64,000 nt of DNA, taken from Aquarana catesbeiana. Taxonomy: Eukaryota > Chordata > Amphibia > Anura > Ranidae. Below are positions 32,234-44,199 of this stretch, piece after piece. Within the stretch, counting starts at the first letter, position 1, and the number at the start of each line of letters is the position of its first letter. The position numbers and the translations under genes are program-made. The stretch spans positions 217,064,022-217,128,021 of the forward strand of contig NC_133333.1 in the NCBI RefSeq assembly GCF_042186555.1, read 5' to 3'. The notes below the pieces were generated by a model. That model did not search any database and was not told where the DNA came from. It saw only the letters and a program-made list of their open reading frames with translations.

Positions 32234-32250
32234 TAGTCTCGTATACATAT
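31560..32250. repeat. (TA)n arrays in ~100-bp leader repeats
   Basis: Four copies of a block containing CAGGCAGGTGATTCAGTTAG and TTCCTGGTGTACT are separated by long TA microsatellites (for example 31693-31783, 31917-31965, 31981-32071, 32184-32226). Frames reading Tyr-Ile repeats are translation of TA and not genes. Confidence 0.9.
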
Positions 32251-32359
32251 ATCCACTGCATACAGTTTAGCTATATCTCACTGCAGGCCTTTCCTGGTGT
32301 ACTGTTTTTAATATACTTCAGGCAGGCAGGTGATTGAGTTAGCTGCAGTGTATTTAATG

Positions 32360-32800
32360 GTGTACTGTGGTGTACACAGTACACTATACATACAGTGCAC
32401 CCATAGTTGCTATTAGACTTCTGGTGGTGTACACAATATCGTGCACCCATAGTGCAGTTGCTACTACTTTTCTGGTGGTGTACACAATACAGTACACCCA
32501 TAGTTGTTATTACACTTCTGTTGGTGTACACAGTACCGTGCACCCATAGTGCAGTTGCTACTACTTTTCTGGTGGTCTACACAGTACACAATACATACAG
32601 TGCACCCATAGTTGCTATTAGACTTCTGGTGGTGTACACAATACTGTGCACCCATAGTGCAGTTGCTACTACTTTTCTGGTGGTGTACACAATACAGTAC
32701 ACCCATAGTTGTTATTACACTTCTGTTGGTGTACACAGTACCAGGCACGCATAGTGCAGTTGCTACTACTTTTCTGGTGGTGTACACAGTACAGCGTAGT
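32360..32800. repeat. Tandem repeat, ~52-bp unit with 205-bp period
   Basis: Units such as GTGCACCCATAGTGCAGTTG and CTACTTTTCTGGTGGTGTAC recur. A four-unit group starting at the GTTGCTATTAGACTTC of 32406 repeats at about 32611, a 205-bp period. It lies in the noncoding part of the hAT element. Confidence 0.85.
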
Positions 32801-33320
32801 GTGGTGTTGCAAAACAAAATCCCCATCATGTCCGGAAGGCCACCAAGGAGAGGAAGATGCTCACAGGCCACTAAAAGAGGGCAAGCAGGCTCTGTGTCTA
32901 CAGTTCACAGTGCTTGTCATGGACATGGTGCATCTTCTGCAGGTGGCTGTGGGGCACGCTTGTCCTTTTTTCTGCTGCTGGGACAGGGGCAGAAAAATTG
33001 GGCCTTTGGTGGTGGTGCCACAACACTGTAACCCCTTATAAATACTCTTGTTGGGCGCAAGAACGGGCCCTGCTGTGAAATATTGATCAGAAATTGTAAT
33101 TACATGCCCCTGTTAAACAGAGACAGAAAAATTGGGCCTTGGGTAGTGGTGGTGGTGCCCTAAACCAAAAATATTGTTGAAAGCTAGCATCATCAAGGTT
33201 GAGGAGGAATAGGATAGTCACTCAACATAGGCAGTCTTCAAGGGATCCCATATCCATAGAAAAATCAATCAGTTACATCAGCATCGGGTGCTTGATAGCT
33301 GCTGCTGATCCAAGACTGAT

Positions 33321-34866
33321 TCATTTTTTGAATGTGAGCCTATCAAGGGATTCTGTGGACAGGCGCACTCCATGATCCGTTACAAACCCTCCACCAGCAC
33401 TGAATGTGCGTTCAGAAAGAACGCTGGATGCAGGACAGGCCAGTAGATCAATTGCATATTGAGCAAGTTCTGGCCAGTGGTCCATCCTCAAGACCCAGTA
33501 ACCCAGTGGATGCTCTGTTGGAAAGGTCTCCAAGTCTGCTCTTGCCCCTAGATATTCCTGCACCATGTAATGCAGACGCTGGCGATGGTTGCTTGAACCG
33601 AACAGACCTTGGTGCTGAGGACTGAAAATTTGTCTAAAGGCATCAGTCAGCCGGCCACCTTCTCCACTGCTCTTCCTCTGACTGAACAAAGCTGTCATGG
33701 TTATGCATTAATCTGTCTGTCAGCTTACCTCTCCTCCATGTGTTCACCTTTAGAGGCCAGCCACTCTCATCTGGCTACTTAAATAATCTCTCCTCAAAGC
33801 ATGGCTCCACCCCAGCCCCTATCAGGGAACTCTATATTAACCTGTGCACTGCAAGCCTGCCTTGCTGATCAACCATTGTGTGTTTAGCTTCCGTCTGCAT
33901 CTTGGCTTGTTCTCGACTATCCCTGCCTGCTTATGACCCTGACCTTTGGCGTGTTCTATGTTTATCCTTGTCTGCTAGTCACCCCGACCTTTGGCTTATT
34001 CCCTTACTATCCCTGTCCTCCTGTAGCCTACTGTGGGTGTGAGCTGGGAGACCCTGGGGGTCGCGACCTGGAGCCAGTTGCCGCCCAGTCCAGTCTCACC
34101 ACTAGAGGCTCTGGTGAACACCTGCTGGCTTTTAGATTCCGCGCCCTGGGGAATCTTATGCTCTAGCCCCTGTGGGATCCGTGTTGGTGTTCCAGCGGAC
34201 CTGCCTTCCTTAACCACCAGCCGTAGGGTCCACTACCTTTGCAGTGCACTTCTGACCCCAACGATGTGCATCTGTCACCTGGCCTCAGGTGACCTGACAG
34301 AAGCCTCAGCAACATGTTGTCCAGCACCAGGAAATTGTAACCTCACAGGGTCTGGAAATGCATTGCACAAACCTTTCTTCAAGGCCTCCTGAAGATGTTG
34401 CAGCCTCTGCTCCCTCTGCGAAGGCAGGATGAGTTCTGCAACCTTACCCTTGTAACGTGGATCAAAAAGGGTTGCCAGCCAGTTATGATTCCTTCTCTTT
34501 GATACCACGAATCCTAGGGTCCTTGTGCTGCATGGCCCCCCTGATTCTGCAAAGCCTGCGAAAGTTTGCAGAGGCATTCGATTCTGAGTCCTCTGGATTA
34601 AGAGGACTAAGGATCACATGATCCGTAACAACCTCCTCCCAGCCACATACAACTCCTTGGGTTTCTGGGCACTGAAAACCATCCCTTGAAGACTGCTGCT
34701 GAGTGTTATCCTCCATGTCCATGCTGACACAATCCTCCTCCTCTTCTTCCTGCGTGTTTGGTGGGCCTGCAGGAATAATATCTGGATAAAGGGGCCTTAA
34801 GAGGTAAGGAAGTCCTCCTCTTCCTCACACTGTTCTGCCTCAAGTGCCCTGTCCATTATTCCATGA
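33321..34866 (-). pseudogene. hAT transposase, disrupted
   Basis: The 3' exon-like part (33321-33692) encodes the hAT dimerisation domain: HPLGYWVLRMDHWPELAQYA, then CPASSVLSERTFSAGG, the Trp, Ser-Ser, ER and FS signature of the family. Upstream (34300-34577) is more hAT core sequence (NHNWLATLFDPRYKGK). Between them a solo LTR is inserted. The N-terminal BED finger and first catalytic residues are missing beyond 34866, where the minisatellite cuts the gene. The protein would act in the nucleus on its own element ends; this copy is dead. Confidence 0.85.
33693..34299 (+). repeat. Solo LTR in hAT transposase gene (607 bp)
   Basis: The segment starts TGTCATGG and ends GACCTGACA. It is flanked by AAAGC (33688-33692) and GAAGC (34300-34304), a 5-bp duplication with one mismatch. 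Removing it rejoins continuous hAT transposase similarity. The style (TATATTAA promoter near 33832, pyrimidine-rich R/U5 with ACCTTTGGC repeats) resembles the gypsy LTRs. Confidence 0.75.
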
Positions 34867-34867
34867 G

Positions 34868-36414
34868 ACTGTGGACATGATACAGGAGATGGTCAAAGAC
34901 TGCAGACATGATACAAAAGATGGTCAGAGACTGTAGACATGATACAAGAGATGGTTAGAGACTGTGGACATGATACAAGAGATGGTCAGAGACTGTGGAC
35001 ATAATAGAAGAGATGGTTAGAGACCGTGGACATGATACAAGAGATGGTCAGAGACTGTGGACATGATACAGGAGATGGTCAGAGACTGCAGACATGATAC
35101 AAGAGATGGTCAGAGACTGTGGACATGATACAAGAGATGGTCAGAGACTGTGGACATGATACAGGAGATGGTCAAATACTGCAGACATGATACAAAAGAT
35201 GGTCAGAGACTGTAGACATGATACAAGAGATGGTTAGAGACTGTGGACATAATAGAAGAGATGGTTAGAGACTGTGGACATGATACAAGAGATGGTCAGA
35301 GACTGTGGACATGATACAGGAGATGGTCAGAGACTGCAGACATGATACAAAAGATGGTCAAAGACTGTGGACATGATACAAGAGATGGTTAAAGACTGCA
35401 GACATGATACAAGAGGTGGTCAGAGACTGCAAACATGATACAAGAGATGATCAGAGACTGCGGACATGATACAAGAGATGGTCAGAGACTGCGGACATGA
35501 TACAAAAGATGATTAGAGACTGTGGACATGATACAAGAGATGGTTAGAGACTGTGGACATGATATAAGAGATGGTCAGAGACTGTGGACATGATACAAGA
35601 GATGGTCAGAGACTGTGGACATGATACAGGAGATGGTCAAAGACTGCAGACATGATACATAAGATGGTCAGAGACTGTAGACATGATACAAGAGATGGTT
35701 AGAGACTGTGGACATAATAGAAGAGATGGTTAGAGACTGTGGACATGATACAAGAGATGGTCAGAGACTGTGGACATGATACAGGAGATGGTCAGAGACT
35801 GCAGACATGATACAAAAGATGGTCAAAGACTGTGGACATGATACAAGAGATGGTTAAAGACTGCAGACATGATACAAGAGGTGGTCAGAGACTGCAAACA
35901 TGATACAAGAGATGATCAGAGACTGCAGACATGATACAAGAGATGGTCAGAGACTGCGGACATGATACAAAAGATGATTAGAGACTGTGGACATGATACA
36001 AGAGATGGTTAGAGACTGTGGACATGATATAAGAGATGGTCAGAGACTGTGGACATGATACAAGAGATGGTCAGAGACTGTGGACATGATACAGGAGATG
36101 GTCAAAGACTGCAGACATGATACATAAGATGGTCAGAGACTGTAGACATGATACAATAGATGGTTAGAGACTGTGGACATGATACAAGAGATGGTCAGAG
36201 ACTGTGGACATAATAGAAGAGATGTTAGAGACTGTGGACATGATACAAGAGATGGTCAGAGACTGTGGACATGATACAGGAGATGGTCAGAGACTGTGGA
36301 CATGATACAAGAGATGGTTAGAGACTGCAGATATGATACAAGAGATGGTCAAAGACTGTGGACATGATACAAGAGATGGTCAAAGACTGTGGACATGATA
36401 CAGGAGATGGTCAG
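34868..36414. repeat. 31-bp minisatellite with 465-bp higher-order period, first block
   Basis: The unit is GAGATGGTCAGAGACTGTGG plus ACATGATACAA. Variants mark a higher-order unit of fifteen repeats: the segment beginning ACAGGAGATGGTCAA occurs at 35161, 35626 and 36091, exactly 465 bp (15 x 31) apart. There is no coding capacity. Confidence 0.95.
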
Positions 36415-37002
36415 TGTAGTGATATATTATGTGTAGTAGTATAGTGGGTATGATAATTAATTAGTAAGTACTCTTCCACAGCAACCCAATTCTTCCAGAG
36501 AGATGCACTTTATTGACTTCCAACACAGAACAAAGTCCAAAGTCCACAGATGACAAAAAATCCGACAGAGGAAATATAATTCAGAGTCCCATTTTTTCCT
36601 AGGTCTGCGCCTTCATAGTATACACAGACAAGACTAACTGAAACTAAATGCCAGCTTGAATGTCCTCTCTGAAATACTAGTCCACTAGGAGGGAGTTTCT
36701 GCTAGGTCAACCCAAAATACTCTTTGATCTTATTGTTACCCCCTCAAGTCTAATTACCTTCAATAAATACTTCTTCTATGGTCCTTTAAACAATGTAACC
36801 TTTGAAATGTTCAATTAGGTTTACAGACCATACATCACCTCACACACCTAGGTAGACTTGCATAAGATCAACACATCAAAGAGTCTTCAGCTGTCCCCTT
36901 GATATATTAAAATTCAGTTGACTTGGACAATTCAGCTGAATTTCTGGTCAACATGGCACTCCAATACAACATTATACATAAATCGGCCAACATATTACAA
37001 CA
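36415..37002 (-). repeat. Solo LTR inside the 31-bp minisatellite (588 bp)
   Basis: TGTAGTGATATATTATG to ATATTACAACA is flanked by GTCAG on both sides (36410-36414, 37003-37007). A minus-strand AATAAAG near 36510 suggests minus orientation. A 5-bp duplication with TG/CA ends fits an LTR retrotransposon; the family is not recognised. Confidence 0.8.
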
Positions 37003-37359
37003 GTCAGTAGATGGCAGACATGATATAAGAGATGGTCAGAGACTGTGGACATGATACAAGAGATGGTTAGAGACTGTGGACATTAGAGGTCGACTGATAT
37101 ATCGGCCGATATTTGGCTTTTTTTACTTAATCGGCATCAGCCGATTGTGCTGATAAAAAAAGCCAATTATAACTTCAGCGGGACTTGCAAATGACTTCTG
37201 TAATAGAAGTCAATGCAAGTTTCCTGACTTTATCTGTGGAAACTGGAAAGACTTCTCCTCCTCTGGGCAGCCTGCCAAGTCTGATAAGAAGATACATTGT
37301 ATCTCTTCAGGTTATTTTATCAATAGACTGAACTCTGTGTGTAGAAGCTCTCAGTTTAA

Positions 37360-37449
37360 CCATTTAAAGACTAAATCTTTTCTGACACTTGTTGCTTACA
37401 AGTAAAAATCCTGTATTTTCTGCTAGAAAATCACTTAGAACCCCCAAAC

Positions 37450-37521
<72 letters not shown>

Positions 37522-37700
37522 TAGCAGAGACCCTAGGGAATAAAATAGCGGTTGTTGCAATATTTTATGTCACGCGGTATTTGCGCAGCGGTCTTTCAAA
37601 CGCAATTTTTTTTGAAAAAAATACACTAATGAAATTAAAAAAAAAAATAAGCAGTAAAGTTAGCCCATTTTTTTTTCGTCCAAAAGTTTTGATTACCTGT
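37360..37700. mobile_element. Partial TTAA-type element with (TA)n tract
   Basis: TTAA at 37356-37359 precedes CCATTTAAAGAC. The sequences TCTGCTAGAAAATCACTTAG and GTATTTGCGCAGCGGTCTTT match 14633-15803. A TA microsatellite occupies about 37451-37518. The right end is missing. Confidence 0.6.
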
Positions 37701-37836
37701 TTTTGTGTATTTAATATTTAAGATATAGTTATTTTTTTTAAATCTAAATTATACATACAAGTGAACTGATTGGAGGTTTGTTTTGTTTAATAAATGTTTA
37801 AAATGTAAAAAATTTTCTGTATCACTTATTACTTAA

Positions 37837-38204
37837 GGCTGCTTTCACACTGGAGCGGGCATGCGTTGACGGTAAAACGCTGCTAGTTTTAGTGGCGATT
37901 TACCGTCATTTTAGCGGCGCTATTTGGCTGCTAGCGGGGTGCTTATAACCCAGCTAGCGGCCGAGGAAGGGGTCAAATGCGCCCCTGAAGCTGCGCTGCT
38001 CATTTCAATGGGCAGGAGTGGTGGTATACACCACTCCAAAGATGCTGCTTGCAGGACTTTTTTTTAACATCCTGCCAGCGCATCGCCTCAGTGTGAAAGC
38101 ACTCCAGCTTTCACACAGACTGCAGGGTAGCCGTTTTACAGGCACTTTACAGGCGCTATTTTTAGCCCAAAAGCGCCTGAAAAATGCCCCAGTGTGAAAG
38201 GGGT
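37837..38204. mobile_element. MITE with GGCTGCTTTCACACTGG end
   Basis: The left end GGCTGCTTTCACACTGGAGC and the complement of the right end ACCCCTTTCACACTGGGGC pair up, with TTAA on both sides (37833-37836, 38205-38208). The CTTTCACAC core resembles the Harbinger-like MITEs, but the flanks are ambiguous between TAA and TTAA. Confidence 0.65.
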
Positions 38205-38429
38205 TTAACTGTTAGATTTTATGAGATGAAGGGAAAAAAAAAAATCGGCCTAACATATCGGCCCAAAAAAAATCGGCATCATATATCGGCCATCGGCCAC
38301 CGCAATTTCTAAATATCGGCATCGGGATCGGCCAGAGAAAAACCCATATCGGTCGACCTCTAGTGGACATGATACAAGAGATGGTTAGAGACTGTGGATA
38401 TGATACAAGAAATGGTCAGACTGTGGACA

Positions 38430-39190
38430 TGATACAGGAGATGGTCAGACGCTTGGCTCCAACCACCGGCATCTTCTCTTCAGTTAAATGTGGCGGGTTG
38501 TGGAAGGGGCGGGTTACAGAGGTGTTCTGATTGGCTAAAAAGGCAGTGGGAGGTGGAGTAACTCATCAGCAACTCCGCCCTCCCACCTAGATGAGCAATA
38601 TGATTGGTTTCTACGCTGCTCATCTAATGACCTGTGATTGTAAACCCACACAGCAGCACAGGGAGCAGCTGCTTGAATGCAGTTTAGCATTGGGGGACAG
38701 TTGGCAACTATGGGTGCAGCCCCCCCCCCAGAATGAGGTTGCAATGGTGGTGCAGCTCCCCCCAGGCTCAGGTTGCAGGAACTGTGCAGCCACCATACAG
38801 GAAATGCACGGACCAACTTACAGCTGCAATGAGATGTTCATGAGTTCATCAGCCGTCCAGGACTCTCCTCCTGATTGGCTGAGACACAGCAGTGGTGCCA
38901 TTGACTCCCGCTGCTGTCAAAGTGAGTTAGCCAATAAGGAGAGAGAAGGGGTAAAATTGCCAAATAAATAGGGACACTTTTTTGTATGTAGGCGGGGTAT
39001 AATTTTAATTAGGGGCAGGGCATTCGTTTGTAGGTGTAGGCTTCGCCATGTCGAAAAAGTGTGCGTGGTTTAAACTGAATATTGGGCATGTCTTAAAGGG
39101 TGTGTGGTTACAGTCTGAGATGACAGAGGAATGGAGGGAGAAGGAAGAGAGGGATAGAGGGAGAAAGAGGGAGAGAGAAAGGAAGAAAGA
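38430..39190. repeat. ~750-bp block, copy 1
   Basis: Noncoding block starting near GGCATCTTCTCTTCAGTTAA and ending in GGAAGAAAGAGAGGAGAGAG. It contains inverted GATTGGCT/AGCCAATC motifs and a C run (38720-38729). Short frames in it are conserved between copies only because the copies are recent. Confidence 0.85.
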
Positions 39191-39904
39191 GAGGAGAGAG
39201 AAATATGATCAGAGACTGTGGATATGATACAAGAGATGATCAGAGACTGAGGATATGATACAAGAGATGGTCAGAGACTGCAGACATGATACAAGAGGTG
39301 GTCAGAGACTGCAGACATGTTACAAGAGATGTTCAGAGACTGCAAACATGATACAAGAGATGGTCGGAGACTGTGGACGTGATACAGGAGATGGTCAAAG
39401 ACTGCAGACATGATACAAAAGATGGTCAGAGACTGTGGACATGATACAAGAGATGGTTAGAGACTGTAGACATGATACAAGAGATGGTCAGAGACTGTGG
39501 ACATGATAGAAAAGATGGTTAGAGACTGTGGACAGACTGTGGACATGATACAAGAGATGGTCAGAGACTGTGGACATGATACAGGAGATGGTCAGAGAGT
39601 GCAGATATGATACAAAAGATGGTCAGAGACTGTGGACATGATACAAGACATGGTCAAAGACTGTGGACATGACACAAGAGATGGTCAGAGACTGTGGACA
39701 TGATACAAGAGATGGTCAAAGACTGTGGACATGATACAGGAGATGGTCAGTAGATGGCAAACATGATACAAGAGATGGTCAGAGACTGTGGACATGATAC
39801 AAGAGGTGGTTAGAGACTGTGGACATGATACAAAAGATGGTTAGAGACTGTGGATATGATACAAGAAATGGTCAGACTGTGGACATGATACAGGAGATGG
39901 TCAG

Positions 39905-40660
39905 ACACTTGGCCCCAACCACCGGCATCTTCTCTTCAGTTAAATGTGGCGGGTTGTGGAAGGGGAAGGTTACAGAGGTGTGCTGATTGGCTAAAAAGGC
40001 AGTGGGAGGTGGAGTAACTCATCAGCAACTCCGCCCTCCCACCTAGATGAGCAATATGATTGGTTGCTACGCCGCTCATCTAATGACCTGTGATTGTAAA
40101 CCCACACAGCAGCACAGGGAGCAGCTGCTTAAATGCAGTTTAGCATTGGGGGACAGTTGGCAACTATGGGTGCAGCCCCCCCCCCCCCCAAAATGAGGTT
40201 GCAATGGTGGTGCAGCTCCCCCCAGGCTCAGGTTGCAGGAACTGTGCAGCCACCATACAGGAAATGCACGGACCAACTTACAGCTGCAATGAGATGTTCA
40301 TGAGTTCATCAGCCGTCCAGGACTCTCCTCCTGATTGGCTGAGACACAGCAGCGGTGCCATTGACTCCCGCTGCTGTCAAAGTGAGTTAGACAATCAGGA
40401 GAGAGAAGGGGTAAAATTGCCAAATAAATAGGGTCACTTTTTTGTATGTAGGCGGGGTATAATTTTAATTAGGGGCAGGGCATTCGTTTGTAGGTGTAGG
40501 CTTCGCCATGTCGAAAAAGTGAGCGTGGTTTAAACTGAATATTGGGCATGTCTTAAAGGGTGTGTGGTTAGAGTCTGAGATGACAGAGGAATGGAGGGAG
40601 AAGGAAGAGAGGGATAGAGGGAGAAAGAGGGAGAGAGAAAGGAAGAAAGAGAGGAGAGAG
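39905..40660. repeat. ~750-bp block, copy 2
   Basis: Nearly identical to copy 1, differing by scattered substitutions and a longer C run (40177-40189), so the duplication is recent. Confidence 0.85.
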
Positions 40661-41554
40661 AAATGTGATCAGAGACTGTGGATATGATACAAGAGATGAT
40701 CAGAGACTGAGGATATGATACAAGAGATGGTCAGAGACTGCAGACATGATACAAGAGGTGGTCAGAGACTGCAGACATGTTACAAGAAATGTTCAGAGAC
40801 TGCAAACATGATACAAGAGATGGTCAGAGACTGTGGACGTGATACAGGAGATGGTCAAAGACTGCAGACATGATACAAAAGATGGTCAGAGACTGTGGAC
40901 ATGATACAAGAGATGATCAGAGACTGAGGATATGATACAAGAGATGGTCAGAGACTGCAGATATGATACAAGAGGTGGTCAGAGACTGCAGACATGTTAC
41001 AAGAAATGTTCAGAGACTGCAAACATGATACAAGAGATGGTCAGAGACTGTGGACGTGATACAGGAGATGGTCAAAGACTGCAGACATGATACAAAAGAT
41101 GGTCAGAGACTGTGGACATGATACAAGAGATGGTTAGAGACTGTGGACATGATACAAGAGATGGTCAGAGACTGTGGACATGATAGAAAAGATGGTTAGA
41201 GACTGTGGACAGACTGTGGACATGATACAAGAGATGGTCAGAGACTGTGGACATGATACAGGAGATGGTCAGAGAGTGCAGATATGATACAAAAGATGGT
41301 CAGAGACTGTGGACATGATACAAGACATGGTCAAAGACTGTGGACATGACACAAGAGATGGTCAAAGACTGTGGACATGATACAGGAGATGGTCAGTAGA
41401 TGGCAGACATGATACAAGAGATGGCCAGAGACTGTGGACATGATACAAGAGGTGGTTAGAGACTGTGGACATGATACAAGAGATGGTTAGAGGCTGTGGA
41501 TATGATACAAGAAATGGTCAGACTGTGGACATGATACAGGAGATGGTCAGAGAC

Positions 41555-42300
41555 TGGGCTCCAGCCACCGGCATCTTCTCTTCAGTTAAATGTGGCGGGT
41601 TGTGGAAGGGGCAGGTTACAGAGGTGTGCTGATTGGTTAAAAAGGCAGCGGGAGGTGGATTAACTAATCAGCAACTCCACCCACCCACCTAGATTAGCAA
41701 TATGATTGGTTGTTACGCCGCTCATCTAATGACCTGTGATTGTAAACCCACACAGCAGCACAGGGAGCAGCTGCTTGAATGCAGTTTAGCATTGGGGGAC
41801 AGTTGGCAACTATGGGTGCAGCCCCCCCCCCCCCAGAATGAGGTTGCAATGGTGGTGCAGCTTTCCCCAGGCTCAGGTTGCAGGAACTGTGCAGCCACCA
41901 TACAGGAAATGCACGGACCAACTTACAGCTGCAATGAGATGTTCATGAGTTCATCAGCCATCCAGGACTCTCCTCCTGATTGGCTTATGACACAGCAGCG
42001 GTGCCATTGACTCCCGCTGCTGTCAATCAAAGTGAGTTAGCCAATCAGGAGAAAGAAGGAGTCGGGCCGAATCGGAGCTCTATGTCTGAATGGACACAGG
42101 GAGCTGTGACTCGGGTGCCCCCGTAATAAGCTGCGTGCTGTGGGGGCACTCGATAGGAGGGAGGGGCCAGGAGAGCCGAAAAGGGACCCGAGAAGAGGAG
42201 GATCTGGGTTGCTCTGTACAAAACCACTTCAACAGAGCAGGTAAGTATAACATGTTTGTCATTTTTAGTGAAAAAAAAAAGAATTTACAATCACTTTAAA
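41555..42300. repeat. ~750-bp block, copy 3, with ancestral right end
   Basis: The left half matches copies 1 and 2. After about 42050 it continues into sequence absent from them, ending AATTTACAATCACTTTAAA (42282-42300), a MITE-like terminus also seen inverted at 61852 (TTTAAAGTGATTGTAAA). This suggests the block began as a MITE that was captured and amplified. Confidence 0.7.
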
Positions 42301-44199
42301 CATGATCTATAGCCTGAGACTGATTTTGTCTACTATTAGCAACAAAACCTTCCAAGGACAATATAACAACACATTCTGAGGATAATGCTGTAACAACATC
42401 TTCTGCAAAATCATAGTAAGACCTGTTAATATACTAACATTAGCATATAAGCATTTAATATTGTAATTTATAAGCGAAGTGCATGATTTTCAAAAAACAT
42501 ACTCACTTATGAAGATGCAGCATTAGCCTGGTGCTTCATCTATTTCTCACCGCCTCTAAGACTGAGAACTGAGCGATCAAAGACTGATAATTGCTCAGTT
42601 CTCGGTCTTCAGGGAGCAGAAAGCCAGTGACTGTCAATCGTCGGCTTTCTGCTCTGCCACTCCAGCGCTCACTGGAGAGTCGGGCTGTGGAGGAGGTGGG
42701 AGCTGCTGGCTCAGGCTCCCAGTGGCGCACTGAGAGGCTGGACCAGCTACCAGTCAAGAATCTGGGCAGATCCTAACATTAAAGTTGGGCTCCCTCCAGA
42801 GTCTGGTGCGGCTGAGTGACGTCAGCCGACAGTGGGCCAAATTCCATACAATATAATTAATACAGGTAACAGGAGTGCAGAACTAAGTGCACTCCTGTGA
42901 TCCACAGGAGAAGTAGGGCCAAAAGAGCTTTGGCCCTACTTCCCCTTTAACCATGATAATTGTAATTGAAGCAGATAATAATTATTTTTCTTCATTAGTT
43001 GTAAAGAATGCAGCCAAATTCATAAAGTGAAACAAATTATTGTTACTTTTAGTTTTAGATAGCGTAGGGATAAGTCAGGTTTATATTGGTATCTGTCTCT
43101 GGAGAGATCCATCCTCTTTATCTGTTCTGTTGAGAGTGTTACAGGCCCAACTGGGACAGGGGCTTTTGAAGGGGACTGCAGGGTAGCCTTTTGCGTACTA
43201 TGGGCCCTGGCATTTGAGGGAGCTACAGGCATTCCGGAAGATGTCCTGTTATATAATGCAAGATGGCATGTTATTACCACATTTAACAGTCAAGGAAGCC
43301 ATGGTGGTCTCTGTCAACTTGCCAATCCAAATGTCACATGAAGAGAGGGGAAATCTTCCAAGCAGAAGTCTGCTGATAAGTGTCTATGATGGGATTTCCC
43401 CTCAAGTTGGAAAGATTTCCTCTCACTTCCTGTTGTGTATCTGGTGAAGTGAAATCTCTCCGACAGGGCCTGATGGGATTTTAACTAACTCCTACTTACT
43501 TTAAAAAAATAGTTTTTGCTTTTAATATACTTCAAGGAATGCAGTCAAAATATATAAATCAATTGTAATTCTTTTTACTTCTCAAAAAGATCAATTTAAG
43601 TTTTCTCGTTGATATCAAAAATATTATTTAAGGTCAAAAGGGTCTAACAAAATCTGTTTTATTCTCACACAATGAAAGAAGCTATGAATGATATCCTCCA
43701 CATTTAACAGCCAACAGCAGCTGAGCTCTTATTTCTTATTGCAACAGCCACTCTACAATAATCAGTCTGACACTGAGATATGACTTCAATCTATATCACA
43801 TTTTATACTCACAACTTTGTGTGTGGTACATATTTTCATTCTCATTTGCTTACAGCTGCTTGCAACCTAATACAGACATGCAACAAAATGTCATTTACAC
43901 CACAAAATGAGTTTTAACAGTTGTCCCATTAATCTTATTATCGTTGTTATTTTCCAAACAACAATGCACTTTAAATAAACTATACTGTGTCTAGACAGAA
44001 AGAACATTCAGTAAAAAATATCAATCACATCATATCTGCATTCTTTGCAAAATAAAGTTATTTTGTTTTTTTGAAATAAAATGTATTGAGAATGTGTACT
44101 TAATCTAAAATAGTACAATCTTATATTAGATAAACAAAGAAATGTATAAAAATATCTATCTACAGTACAGATAAGAAACTTCACAATATTCTACACATA
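42301..44199. other. Interval with weak repeat remnants only
   Basis: It holds a hairpin-rich stretch at 42530-42955 (for example agtagggccaaa / tttggccctact at 42909-42949) and a MITE-like stretch at about 43020-43500 containing CTCACTTCCTGTTGTG. From 43500 to 44199 it is AT-rich and unremarkable. No gene or RNA is seen. Confidence 0.5.

Larger units (their letters stand above)
31159..34866. mobile_element. Truncated autonomous-type hAT element
   Basis: The left end TAGGGATGAGC at 31159 is the same TIR type as 22657, with TTCTCCAC before it. It carries tandem-repeat blocks, then transposase sequence on the minus strand. The far end is cut off at about 34866, where the 31-bp minisatellite begins, so no right TIR or matching target duplication is seen. 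Confidence 0.65.
37084..38362. mobile_element. hAT nonautonomous element, TAGAGGTCGAC family (copy 1)
   Basis: Ends TAGAGGTCGACTGATATATC and GATATGGGTTTTTCTC-type inverted right arm close with GTCGACCTCTA. The 8-bp duplication GTGGACAT (37076-37083, 38363-38370) is itself part of a minisatellite unit, which fixes the insertion site exactly. Subterminal arms are rich in ATCGGCCGATAT. A second copy is at 45471-46774. Confidence 0.9.
38371..41550. repeat. 31-bp minisatellite with ~1.5-kb macro-repeats
   Basis: The same 31-bp units continue but alternate with a ~750-bp unique block (38430-39190, 39905-40660, 41555-42050). The block anchor ACCGGCATCTTCTCTTC recurs at intervals of about 1456 and 1656 bp. 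The second interval is longer because about 225 bp of minisatellite (40687-40911) is duplicated at 40912-41110. Confidence 0.9.

Noticed and set aside
31600..32260. Tyr-Ile repeat proteins on either strand
   Set aside because: Pure translation of (TA)n microsatellite.
33659..33666. TTCTCCAC as right-hand target duplication of the hAT starting at 31159
   Set aside because: It lies inside transposase coding sequence with no adjacent inverted terminus, so it is a chance match.
34868..36414. CRISPR-like array of regular repeats
   Set aside because: Units are contiguous 31-bp tandem repeats with no unique spacers, in animal DNA.
38591..38971. Conserved protein encoded in the 750-bp blocks
   Set aside because: The frame is similar in three copies because the DNA is recently duplicated; copy 3 breaks it and no protein features are visible.
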